DNA of 7,324 nucleotides from Anaerolineales bacterium (GTDB taxonomy: Bacteria > Chloroflexota > Anaerolineae > Anaerolineales > Villigracilaceae): NCBI GenBank assembly GCA_016789485.1, contig JAEURE010000132.1:1-7324 (forward strand), in the 5' to 3' direction. Positions 1 through 6,652 of this stretch are shown piece after piece. Numbering within the stretch: the first letter of the stretch is position 1; every line of letters starts with the position of its first letter. Under the pieces are notes generated by a model. That model had not been told where the DNA came from and ran no database searches. It saw only the letters and a list, made by a program, of their open reading frames with translations. A program made the translations under genes and the position numbers.

Positions 1-1751
1 GGTTGCGTGACCACTTCCTTGAACTGAGTCATCACCCACTCCGCATCATCAGGGTGAACCAGGTCAAAAATATTCTTTCCTTTAAATGCATTTTCTTCAT
101 ACCCAAGCGTGCGAATGGTGGCGGGACTTTCCCACAATAACTTTCCATCGCCTGCCAGCAGGGAGATATTATCCAGGCTGTTTTCAATCAGAGAACGGAA
201 GCGCTTTTCGCTGTGAAGCAGGGTTTCGTTGACCTTCTTGCGCTCGGTAATATCAATTGCCGTGGAAAGCACACAGACTTCATTTTTAAGGTCAATGATC
301 TCCATCGCGCCAAGCACAATCCGTTCTTCGCCTGTTTTACTTCGTAGGATCATTTCCTGGTCACGGATAAATCCCTTTTCGTCTATTTGCCTTGTGTATT
401 CCTGCCGTTGGGCCGGCGTTATGATCTTCAAACTTAGAGAAGTCTGTCCGAGCAATTCCTCACGGCTGTATCCGGTGATTCGTGAAAACGCCGGGTTGGC
501 ATCCAGATAAACGCCGTCTGAACTACGTGTAATGGCAAGCCCCACCGGCCCCGAAAAGAACGCTTTATGAAAACGTTCTTCTGCTTCTTGAATTTCCTTC
601 AGACCTTGTTCACGCTGCTTCTCCAACTGCATACTGTCCAGCGCGTAGGAAATGTCCATGCTCATTTCCTCCAGCAGTTTTTGCTCCTCCATCACCATGA
701 AAAAATCAATATCGGCCGCATAAAGATTCAACAGGCCGATCACCTGTGAGTTCCGGCGAATTGGCACAACCGCTGCCGAATGATATTGGTCTCGAATGGC
801 AATTTCCCGCCAGTGAGTCATATGGGGCTCAACTTGAATATCGTTACAAATCTCCACACGACCTGAACGAAAAGCCAGCCCGATCAACCCATCCCGAAAC
901 GGCATTTTCCGCAGGTCGATTTCACGGAACGGAAGTTTATTATCCTGAAACCCATATTCCGCCACTGGAAGAAGCATGCCTGTCTCTTCATCCAACAAAC
1001 CCACCCACGCCAGGCGAAACTCTCCAAACTCCACCGCCAGCCTGCAAATAGACTCAAACAACTCCTGTTGATCATGACAGCGCACAATCGTCTGGTTAAC
1101 TTGGCTTAACGTGGCATACAAACGCGAAAAATAATGGACTCGCAGTTCAGCCTGTTTGGCTGTAGTGACATCGCGGCTCGTTCCAACGCCGAAAATTGGT
1201 CGGCGTTTCGCCCCAACACCCTCAAAGCTGATGTCCGCCAGCACTTCCAGCCAGCGGGTGCTTCCATCGGGATGCACAACCCGGTGCGTCGTTGAATACC
1301 GCCCGCCGTCAACCGAATCCAAAGCATTTGCAAATTTCTGCTCAAAATCCGAAACATCGTCGGGATGCACCCGGGAGATTAGATCCGCAATTGAAACCTC
1401 AAATTCGCTGAATCCGTAATGCCTGCGGGAACGTTCGTCAAAGAAGATCTTCCTGGCAACAACGTCATACCGCCATGTCCCCATATCAGCAGCATCGTGA
1501 GCCATGCGCAGCCATGTCTCACTGGCGCTGATTTTTTCTGCATGATTCTTGATCAGAAAGTAAAGCAATATTCCCGTTACGAAAACATACCCCCAGCCTT
1601 TATAGGTACTGACCTGGCGGAACACTTCCTTGTCAGTCACCAGCCACGCCGCCAACCGATCGGAAAAAAGTATCCACAGGAAACCCACGAGCAAATAGAG
1701 CCCAACTATCTTCATCGAGCCTAAAATCGGGCCTGGAATTTTCACTCGCAT
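1..1751 (-). CDS. Membrane-anchored multi-PAS/GAF sensor protein, C-terminus cut by the window edge
   Basis: The frame is open from the ATG at 1751 to the left edge, giving 583 complete codons with no stop. Residues about 13-38 (MKIVGLYLLVGFLWILFSDR...) and 52-68 form two membrane segments joined by a short loop, so there is no large external sensor domain and sensing should be cytoplasmic. A PAS domain follows at about 77-200 (RVHPDD, HRVVHPDGSTRWLEV, ending TSRDVTTAKQAE). A GAF domain spans about 212-372 (FRLAWVGLLDEETG, AAVVPIRRNSQVIGLLNLY), then a short coiled coil at about 373-393. A second PAS covers about 392-505 (DANPAFSRITGYSREELLGQ, ending DITERKK), and a third begins near 511 (FRSLIENSLDNISLL, DLVHPDD) and is still open at the edge. 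The ATG is the only start available: an in-frame stop lies at 1809-1811 with no ATG, GTG or TTG between. The output module is out of view and could be a histidine kinase, GGDEF/EAL or HD-GYP. The gene follows a diguanylate cyclase on the same strand, so a role in c-di-GMP or two-component signalling is inferred. Confidence 0.88.
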   Translation of the reverse strand, partial: MRVKIPGPILGSMKIVGLYLLVGFLWILFSDRLAAWLVTDKEVFRQVSTYKGWGYVFVTGILLYFLIKNHAEKISASETWLRMAHDAADMGTWRYDVVARKIFFDERSRRHYGFSEFEVSIADLISRVHPDDVSDFEQKFANALDSVDGGRYSTTHRVVHPDGSTRWLEVLADISFEGVGAKRRPIFGVGTSRDVTTAKQAELRVHYFSRLYATLSQVNQTIVRCHDQQELFESICRLAVEFGEFRLAWVGLLDEETGMLLPVAEYGFQDNKLPFREIDLRKMPFRDGLIGLAFRSGRVEICNDIQVEPHMTHWREIAIRDQYHSAAVVPIRRNSQVIGLLNLYAADIDFFMVMEEQKLLEEMSMDISYALDSMQLEKQREQGLKEIQEAEERFHKAFFSGPVGLAITRSSDGVYLDANPAFSRITGYSREELLGQTSLSLKIITPAQRQEYTRQIDEKGFIRDQEMILRSKTGEERIVLGAMEIIDLKNEVCVLSTAIDITERKKVNETLLHSEKRFRSLIENSLDNISLLAGDGKLLWESPATIRTLGYEENAFKGKNIFDLVHPDDAEWVMTQFKEVVTQ

Positions 1752-1757
1752 AAAGGT

Positions 1758-1764
1758 TCCTTCT
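1758..1764 (-). promoter_or_regulatory. Ribosome binding site of the PAS/GAF sensor gene
   Basis: The minus strand reads AGAAGGA followed by six bases and the ATG at 1751. This is a good Shine-Dalgarno sequence at normal spacing and supports the chosen start. It contrasts with the two divergent genes near 2900, which lack one. Confidence 0.7.
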
Positions 1765-1817
1765 GCAAAAACAACCGGTCGAAAAAGATCGTCGTGCTGG
1801 CGATAATATTAAAAGGT

Positions 1818-1846
1818 AGTATAGCATCTCTATCTGAAGCGAAAAA
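1818..1846 (-). promoter_or_regulatory. Possible sigma-70-type promoter of the sensor gene
   Basis: On the minus strand a -10-like TATACT (1818-1823) lies 17 bases after a poor -35 (TTTTTC, 1841-1846). Transcription would start near 1811 and leave a leader of about 60 bases that contains the ribosome binding site. The box touches one arm of the outer inverted repeat at 1824-1831, so a protein bound there could control it. The -35 match is weak and the call is tentative. Confidence 0.3.
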
Positions 1847-1888
1847 TATGATTTTCATCACGAAAATCATTTATATCTTAAGAGATGC
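1824..1888. repeat. Nested inverted repeats in the cyclase-sensor gap
   Basis: An inner perfect 9-bp inverted repeat, ATGATTTTC (1848-1856) and GAAAATCAT (1862-1870), is separated by ATCAC. It is nested in an outer perfect 8-bp pair, GCATCTCT (1824-1831) and AGAGATGC (1881-1888). The inner stem is AT-rich; on the minus strand it is followed by ATATTTTT, so it could act as a weak terminator for the cyclase transcript. As DNA it could equally be a two-part operator for the sensor gene, whose candidate -10 box abuts the outer arm. The sequence alone does not decide between them. Confidence 0.5.
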
Positions 1889-1898
1889 AGAAAGTAAT

Positions 1899-1928
1899 CA
1901 AAAACAACTTCGGGGAACTCAGGGTTGT
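1899..1928 (-). terminator. Possible weak intrinsic terminator after the diguanylate cyclase
   Basis: About 20 bases past the cyclase stop, the minus strand can fold ACAAC plus TTC against GAA plus GTTGT around a CCC loop, with a six-base bulge on the 5' side. A run of five T follows (1900-1904). The bulge makes the stem poor, so it may be leaky or may not function. Confidence 0.3.
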
Positions 1929-1946
1929 GTACCTGGTCAAAAAGAC

Positions 1947-2861
1947 TCATGATTCCCGGGTGACTCGATTTCTGCCACCCTGTTTACTCTGGTACATTAA
2001 ATGGTCAGTGCGTTCAATCAAGGATTCCAGCGTATCATTTTCGTGAACAAGCGCCGCCCCAATGGATACCGTCACAGAAATCCTTTGCCCATCAACTAGG
2101 ATGAACGAGCTTTCGATCATGGCACGCAGTTTTTCGGCGATCTGAGAAAGACTGTTCAAATTCACATTTTGCAGCAGTACAACGAACTCCTCGCCGCCCC
2201 AGCGCCCGCAGATATCAGTGCCGCGCAAATGACCCGTTAAATTTGCGGCTACATTCTCCAGCACATGGTCGCCAGCATGATGCCCATAGGCGTCATTGAC
2301 CGCTTTGAAGCGATCCACATCGATAAACAACAATCCAAAAGGAATATGCTGGTGACTGTATTCCAGAAGCGCAGTATTAATCTTAATCTCCAGCAGTTTT
2401 CGGTTTCCAACCCCTGTTAATGCATCCCGAAAAACATCCTTCTCCAGTTCATTCACCCGTTCTTTCATTATTAACAAGGACTGGTTATTGCTAAAGACCT
2501 CCACCGCGCCGATGATCTTTTTTTGATCGTCATACATGGGTGTGGTTCGCACCAGCACAGGTACACGGTACCCGTCGGCATGGCGCAGATGCACCTGCGC
2601 TTCCCGCGGTTCTCCGTCGCGGATGGTTTCCATTAAAGGACAACCCTCCATGCACAGGTGGTGGCCTTCATCGGTGATATGGTCCAGTATGTTGGCATGA
2701 CAGAATTTACCCAGAACATCCTGTGAGCAATATCCTGTGATACGCTCCGCCCCCTTGTTCCAATAAGTGATCAGCCTGTTTTCATCCACGAAGTACACCC
2801 CATCGTACAAATTGTCTATCAGGCTTTTATGGAATTGATCCTCGCTCGCACTCTTTTTCAT
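1947..2861 (-). CDS. PAS-GGDEF diguanylate cyclase with intact active and inhibitory sites
   Basis: This 304-residue soluble protein makes the second messenger c-di-GMP from two GTP. A PAS domain spans about 10-125 (IDNLYDGVYFVDENRLITYW, ITGY, GAVEVFSN), followed by a short helical linker (MKERVNELEKDVFRDALTG, about 132-150) typical of the PAS-GGDEF junction. The GGDEF domain fills 146-304: metal-binding FIDVDRFKAVND at 179-190, active-site GGEEF at 222-226, and an RxxD inhibitory site (RGTD, 213-216) exactly five residues before it, so feedback inhibition by c-di-GMP is expected. The PAS domain carries a cluster C54-H55, H60, C70, C74 (LCMEGCPL), suggesting a metal- or redox-responsive input; that is inference. 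The frame extends upstream to a TTG at 2954, but the ATG at 2861 is preferred: the upstream 31 codons do not look like protein of this family, and a -10 box lies just before this ATG. The gene is divergent from the flavoprotein gene and upstream of the sensor on the same strand. Confidence 0.93.
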   Translation of the reverse strand: MKKSASEDQFHKSLIDNLYDGVYFVDENRLITYWNKGAERITGYCSQDVLGKFCHANILDHITDEGHHLCMEGCPLMETIRDGEPREAQVHLRHADGYRVPVLVRTTPMYDDQKKIIGAVEVFSNNQSLLIMKERVNELEKDVFRDALTGVGNRKLLEIKINTALLEYSHQHIPFGLLFIDVDRFKAVNDAYGHHAGDHVLENVAANLTGHLRGTDICGRWGGEEFVVLLQNVNLNSLSQIAEKLRAMIESSFILVDGQRISVTVSIGAALVHENDTLESLIERTDHLMYQSKQGGRNRVTRES

Positions 2862-2867
2862 ATTCGG

Positions 2868-2895
2868 ATGATAGCACTTTACGCCCCAAACGTAA
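2868..2895 (-). promoter_or_regulatory. Candidate promoter giving a leaderless diguanylate cyclase mRNA
   Basis: The minus strand shows TATCAT (2868-2873, five of six matches to the -10 consensus) 16 bases after a weak TTACGT -35 (2890-2895). Only six bases separate the -10 box from the ATG at 2861, so transcription would begin at or beside the start codon. No Shine-Dalgarno sequence precedes this ATG. Together these favour the 2861 start over the TTG at 2954, and favour leaderless translation. Confidence 0.4.
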
Positions 2896-2945
2896 CTTAC
2901 AGATGAATTACATTGAAGCCAGCTTTCGCACAAAGATTTAGCAGG

Positions 2946-2951
2946 TATACT
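2946..2951 (+). promoter_or_regulatory. -10 box of the flavoprotein gene, near-leaderless start
   Basis: TATACT ends ten bases before the ATG at 2962, so the transcript would begin about two to five bases ahead of the start codon. The intervening CAAGCAACCT has no Shine-Dalgarno match. No convincing -35 is visible (CTTTCG is at the 17-base position). The arrangement mirrors that of the divergent cyclase gene. Confidence 0.4.
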
Positions 2952-2961
2952 CAAGCAACCT

Positions 2962-4212
2962 ATGTCAAACTACATAACCACCAAATGGGACGTTGTCGTT
3001 GCAGGCGGTGGACCTGCCGGGTTCTTCGCCGCGATTCGCTGTGCCGAGTTGAATCCTGATCTAAGAATTTTAATTCTGGAAAAGTCCACACAAACGCTGG
3101 GGAAGGTGCTCATTTCTGGCGGTGGGCGCTGCAACGTAACCCATGCCTGCTTCGACTCCGCACAACTCATCACCTACTATCCGCGCGGGGGCAGGGCCCT
3201 GCGCGGCGCGTTCACCCGCTTTCAGCCATTGGACACAGTCAAATGGTTTGAAACGCATGGTGTGAAATTAAAGACCGAAGCTGACAACCGCATGTTCCCC
3301 ATTACTGATTCCGCGAAAACCATTGCGGACATTCTGCTATTCGAGGCGAAGAATGCGGGAGTGAAGGTGCATGTTGGCACGAGCCTGCAAAAGGTGGAAA
3401 AAATTTCAAAGGGAGGGTTCAGGCTCGAGGTGAGGAAGGGAGCCGAAGTTCTTCCCCTCCAAACAAAAAAATTACTCATTGCTACAGGTAGCGATTCCAA
3501 AACGCGCGAGATCGTCAAATCGCTTGGTCACACGATTAAAGAACCTGTGCCTTCCTTATTTACATTCAACGTGAAAGACAAACGGATCGATGGACTGGCG
3601 GGCGTCGCGGTTGAAAATGTAACCCTCAAAATGGATTCACTCACGCAAAGCGGCCCGATGCTCATCACCCACTGGGGATTGAGCGGCCCCGCCGTGCTGA
3701 GACTTTCCGCCTGGGGCGCGCGCATTTTGTTCGACAAAAAATACCGCTCGACCTTAACTGTCAACTGGCTCGGCGACTATAAACTGGATGCCACACTGGA
3801 AATTTTACAGCGCAACAAGAACTGGGCTGAAAACGCGCGCAAAAAAATTGCAACACAGCCTGCGTTCTCGCAAATCCCCATTCGCTTGTGGAAACAATTA
3901 ACAGATTTCATCGGTGATAAGAATTGGGGGGATATTTCAAAAGCCGAACTGCGGAAACTTGCCGAAGAATTAACCGCAGGTCAATTTGAAATTTTAGGCA
4001 AGGGGCAATTCAAGGAAGAGTTCGTCACCTGCGGCGGCGTGAATTTGGACGAAGTGGATTTCAAGACCATGCAAAGCCGCATCACCGAAGACCTTTTCTT
4101 CGCTGGCGAAGTGCTGGACATCGACGGCATTACAGGCGGATTCAATTTTCAATCGTCATGGACAACGGGTTGGCTGGCAGGAAGCGCACTGTCAAATAAA
4201 GAGAGTGGATGA
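2962..4212 (+). CDS. HI0933/YhiN-family FAD-dependent oxidoreductase
   Basis: This 416-residue flavoprotein belongs to the HI0933 (YhiN/BaiN-like) family of NAD(P)/FAD-dependent oxidoreductases; the physiological substrate of most members is unknown. The N-terminus has the Rossmann dinucleotide motif VVVAGGGPAGFFAA (about 11-24) and an acidic strand end (ILILEKS, about 35-41). The family signature GKVLISGGGRCNVTHA follows at about 47-62. Further family features are YPRGGRALRGAF, the MFPITDSAKTIADILL segment and IATGSDS. The C-terminal block TCGGVNLDEVDFKTMQSR leads into the FAD-closing motif FFAGEVLDIDGITGGFNFQ, with a final SSWTTGWLAG helix. Length and motif order are those of a complete family member. 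It is transcribed alone: its promoter diverges from the cyclase, and a strong terminator that includes its last codons separates it from the corrinoid operon. A metabolic link to that operon is therefore not shown. Confidence 0.95.
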   Translation: MSNYITTKWDVVVAGGGPAGFFAAIRCAELNPDLRILILEKSTQTLGKVLISGGGRCNVTHACFDSAQLITYYPRGGRALRGAFTRFQPLDTVKWFETHGVKLKTEADNRMFPITDSAKTIADILLFEAKNAGVKVHVGTSLQKVEKISKGGFRLEVRKGAEVLPLQTKKLLIATGSDSKTREIVKSLGHTIKEPVPSLFTFNVKDKRIDGLAGVAVENVTLKMDSLTQSGPMLITHWGLSGPAVLRLSAWGARILFDKKYRSTLTVNWLGDYKLDATLEILQRNKNWAENARKKIATQPAFSQIPIRLWKQLTDFIGDKNWGDISKAELRKLAEELTAGQFEILGKGQFKEEFVTCGGVNLDEVDFKTMQSRITEDLFFAGEVLDIDGITGGFNFQSSWTTGWLAGSALSNKESG

Positions 4213-4249
4213 TTTGAAATCATCCACTCTCTTTATTTGACCATTTTTT
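4191..4249 (+). terminator. Very long perfect-stem intrinsic terminator overlapping the flavoprotein stop
   Basis: Positions 4191-4215 and 4217-4241 are perfect reverse complements (25 bp) with a single central base, so the folded RNA would have a stem of about 22-23 bp and a small loop. A TTTTTT run follows at 4244-4249. The left arm contains the last codons and the TGA stop of the flavoprotein gene, so the terminator is part of the coding region. The minus-strand side has no T-run after the stem, so it should stop only plus-strand transcription. Confidence 0.9.
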
Positions 4250-4298
4250 CATTGACCAACTGCCCATCATCCCGTAAAATCCCCTCTTGAAAATTATA

Positions 4299-4312
4299 TA
4301 TAATTTAAGAGG
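4299..4312 (+). promoter_or_regulatory. -10 box and ribosome binding site of the corrinoid operon
   Basis: A perfect TATAAT lies at 4299-4304, but the hexamer at the -35 position is not recognisable. Transcription would start near 4311, giving a very short leader. AAGAGG at 4307-4312 sits nine bases before the ATG at 4322 and could serve as the Shine-Dalgarno sequence, but only if transcription begins slightly earlier than predicted. A promoter here is expected, because the strong terminator just upstream insulates the operon. Confidence 0.45.
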
Positions 4313-4321
4313 TTACACGCA

Positions 4322-4606
4322 ATGGCTAAATACCGCATTATGTATTGGAAACACATCCCTCAATCGTTTACTGTTGAAGGCGATGGGCGGACTGTGAAGA
4401 AACAACTCTCCCAAAAAATTCAAGACAAAATTGACGCATACGCGATGGCGGTCGGCGCAACATCCACAACCGATTATGCAAAGGAATACAAGCGCGGCGA
4501 ATGGATCGAACGAGAAGGCTCTCCCGAAGAAGTTGCGGATGCGCTTCTTTCTGAACTGGAAACTGAGTTTGCCAAAATTGAGATTCCCCGCCGGGAACAT
4601 GCATGA
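4322..4606 (+). CDS. Small PF13769-like ('Virulence factor' family) protein coupled to the RACE gene
   Basis: The product has 94 residues, no signal peptide and no membrane segment, and is rich in charged residues. It resembles the small family named 'Virulence factor' in Pfam (PF13769), recognised by the opening MAKYRIMYWKHIPQSFTVE, the central helix DKIDAYAMAVGATSTTDY, the YKRGEWIEREGSPEEVADAL segment and a C-terminal helix with LLSELETEF. The family name is historical and gives no biochemical role. The stop overlaps the start of the next gene as ATGA, so translation is coupled and the two proteins are probably made in similar amounts. Related small proteins, as I recall, recur beside corrinoid activators and tetrahydrofolate-linked methyltransferases, suggesting an accessory role in corrinoid methyl transfer. 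No catalytic residues can be named. The assignment rests on pattern memory, not a profile search. Confidence 0.8.
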   Translation: MAKYRIMYWKHIPQSFTVEGDGRTVKKQLSQKIQDKIDAYAMAVGATSTTDYAKEYKRGEWIEREGSPEEVADALLSELETEFAKIEIPRREHA

Positions 4607-6639
4607 CAAAAAAACACACCATCATCCTGCAGCCCTCTGGCAGCCGCGGTCAGGTGGACGAGGGCATGTCTGTCCGTTCTGCCGCGCGCGAACTTGGCGT
4701 GGAAATCGAATCCATCTGCGCCGAGAATGCCACCTGTGGCAAGTGCATGGTCTTAATTGAAGAAGGCCGCTTCGAGAAATACAATGTTGACTCAAGGCGG
4801 GAGAACGTCTCCCCCGTTTCAACTGAAGAAGCCGCCTACTTTGCGCGCCGACCCAAACTGTTAAAAGATAAAGGTTGGGAAGTTGGACAGGTGCGTCTTT
4901 CGTGCCAGTGCAAGATTCGCGGCGATGTGCTCATCAACGTCCCTGAAGAAAGCCGCGGCAACAAACAGATCGTCCGCAAGAGCGCCACGGAGCGCGCAAT
5001 CGAAGTCAAGCCTTCGGTGCGAAAATATCTCGTGACGATGAGTCCGCCCACGCTGGAACGACCCATTGCAGATTGGGAACGTCTCGCCAAGGGACTTGAA
5101 ACTTCCATGGCATTAGTCCGTGGGACGGATGAAAAACTTCCACGCTGGTACGAGCTGGGTATTGATTATCAATGCCTGCGGACTCTGTCCAAAACTTTGC
5201 GGGAAGCGAAATGGAACGTGACCGTTTCCGTCTGGCAGGATAAGGAAGTGATCGAAGTTCAAGCTGGTTATGTGGAAGACAGCTATGGCGCCGCCGTGGA
5301 CATTGGCTCCACAACCGTTGCGCTGTATTTGTGCAACCTTCGTACGGGCGAAATGCTGGCCGCCGAATCAGAAATGAATCCGCAAATTGTGTACGGCGAA
5401 GATGTCATGTCCCGTATTCAATATGCAATTGAAAACCCCGACGGCCTGGAGAAATTGCACAAGGCCATTATTTCCACGCTCAATAAATTGCTCAAACAAG
5501 CCGCGCACGAAGCAAAGATCAAGGTGAGTGAAATTCTGGAGATGGTGTTGGTTGGAAATTCCACCATGCATCATGTCTTGCTAAATCTTCATCCGAAAGA
5601 CCTGGGGCTTGCGCCGTTCGTGCCGACCATTCACAAGTCAATGGACATCAAAGCGCGTGAGTTGGGATTGCACATTAATCCGTCAGGCAACATCCATGTG
5701 CTGCCTACCATTGCTTCCTTTGTAGGAGCAGATACCAGCGCCATGATCGTCGCCGAAGAACCACATAAGCAGGATGAGAATTGGCTGCTGATCGATGTAG
5801 GCACGAATGCAGAATTGATCCTTGGAAATCGCAAGCGTCTCGTTTGCACCTCCACGCCTACGGGACCCGCGCTCGAAGGCGCCCATGTGGAATATGGAAT
5901 GCGTGCGGCTCCCGGTGCAATGGAACGCATTCAAATTGATGAGACTACGCTGGAACCAAAATATAAAGTAATCGGTGTGACGGGTTGGAATACAGACCAT
6001 GCCGAGTTCAAAGGCCAGGTCAAAGGGATTTGCGGTTCTGCCATCATCGATGGTGTGGCAGAATTATTCCGGGCAGGGATTGTGGATTCTCGGGGCAAAT
6101 TCAAGCAGGGTCTGGATTCGAAGCGCATTCGAAAGGGAGAGAGCGGCTGGGAGTATGTGATCGCCTGGGCTGAGGAAACATCCATCGGTCGCGACATCCC
6201 CATGACCCAACAGGATGTGAGACAGATCCAATTGGCGAAGGCCGCTTTATTTACCGCGGCTCGTACACTATTAAATCGCAGCGGTTTGGAATCTCCTGAT
6301 AAAATCATCCTCGCTGGCGGCTTTGGCAGTTACATCGATAAGGAAAAAGCCATGCTTATCGGCTTGATCCCTGACTGTGAGTTGGATCGAGTCTATGCGG
6401 TTGGAAATGCGGCGGGCGACGGAGCGCGCATTGCATTGTTGAATGTTGAGAAACGCAATGAGATCGATGGTGTGACCCGCAAAGTGGAACGCTTTGAATT
6501 GCCCACCGATCCTGAATTCCAAAATCAGTTCATGCTTGCCACAAGTTTTCCGCACATGAGCGAGCCGTTTCCGCACATTGCACATTTAATACCGAATCGC
6601 AAAGCAGATCCAATGGCAAAGAATTTCATGAGCAAGTAA
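4603..6639 (+). CDS. RACE-type corrinoid activation protein: [2Fe-2S] ferredoxin plus ASKHA ATPase (DUF4445)
   Basis: This 678-residue protein is a cytoplasmic reductive activator of corrinoid enzymes. The family uses ATP binding or hydrolysis and electrons from its iron-sulfur cluster to return inactive Co(II) corrinoid to Co(I). The N-terminal ferredoxin domain (about 1-115) carries C39-x5-C45-x2-C48 (CAENATCGKC) and C101 (RLSCQC), the four ligands of a plant-type [2Fe-2S] cluster; C103 is an extra cysteine. A linker (about 116-225) leads to the ASKHA domain: phosphate-1 loop AVDIGSTTVALYL (231-243), ELxLVGNSTMHH-like segment (312-324), phosphate-2 loop LLIDVGTNAELILG (395-408), GICGSAIIDGVAEL (475-488) and the adenosine motif ILAGGFGSYID (569-579), then GNAAGDGARIALL. 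The tail after about 630 (DPEFQNQFMLATSFPH, then repeated FPH) makes it somewhat longer than the roughly 630-residue RACo of Carboxydothermus. It is ATGA-coupled to the small protein upstream and followed by a methyltransferase gene, which fits the proposed role. Confidence 0.95.
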   Translation: MTKKHTIILQPSGSRGQVDEGMSVRSAARELGVEIESICAENATCGKCMVLIEEGRFEKYNVDSRRENVSPVSTEEAAYFARRPKLLKDKGWEVGQVRLSCQCKIRGDVLINVPEESRGNKQIVRKSATERAIEVKPSVRKYLVTMSPPTLERPIADWERLAKGLETSMALVRGTDEKLPRWYELGIDYQCLRTLSKTLREAKWNVTVSVWQDKEVIEVQAGYVEDSYGAAVDIGSTTVALYLCNLRTGEMLAAESEMNPQIVYGEDVMSRIQYAIENPDGLEKLHKAIISTLNKLLKQAAHEAKIKVSEILEMVLVGNSTMHHVLLNLHPKDLGLAPFVPTIHKSMDIKARELGLHINPSGNIHVLPTIASFVGADTSAMIVAEEPHKQDENWLLIDVGTNAELILGNRKRLVCTSTPTGPALEGAHVEYGMRAAPGAMERIQIDETTLEPKYKVIGVTGWNTDHAEFKGQVKGICGSAIIDGVAELFRAGIVDSRGKFKQGLDSKRIRKGESGWEYVIAWAEETSIGRDIPMTQQDVRQIQLAKAALFTAARTLLNRSGLESPDKIILAGGFGSYIDKEKAMLIGLIPDCELDRVYAVGNAAGDGARIALLNVEKRNEIDGVTRKVERFELPTDPEFQNQFMLATSFPHMSEPFPHIAHLIPNRKADPMAKNFMSK

Positions 6640-6652
6640 AAAAATCATTAAC

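Noticed and set aside
229..1724. Several plus-strand open frames of 60-101 codons
   Set aside because: They lie opposite a continuous minus-strand frame that encodes recognisable PAS and GAF domains; their predicted proteins have no domain pattern and look like antisense shadows.
1848..1870. Strong terminator call for the inner hairpin
   Set aside because: The 9-bp stem has only two G/C pairs and should be weak, so it is kept as an inverted repeat of unsettled role.
2862..2954. N-terminal extension of the diguanylate cyclase from a TTG at 2954
   Set aside because: The codon is TTG without a Shine-Dalgarno sequence, the 31 extra residues look unlike the family, and a -10 box sits immediately before the ATG at 2861.
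2940..2973. Minus-strand promoter with a perfect TTGACA (about 2965-2970) near the flavoprotein start
   Set aside because: No -10 box occurs at 16-18 bases; the nearby TATACC is only 13 bases away, and the hexamer lies within the flavoprotein coding sequence.
4431..4760. Plus-strand frame of 109 codons across the junction of the small protein and RACE genes
   Set aside because: It overlaps two well-supported genes in another frame, has no ribosome binding site and shows no family pattern.
5006..6585. Minus-strand open frames of up to 125 codons inside the RACE gene
   Set aside because: The plus strand encodes a full RACE protein with all its motifs; the opposite-strand products show low-complexity, shadow-like composition.
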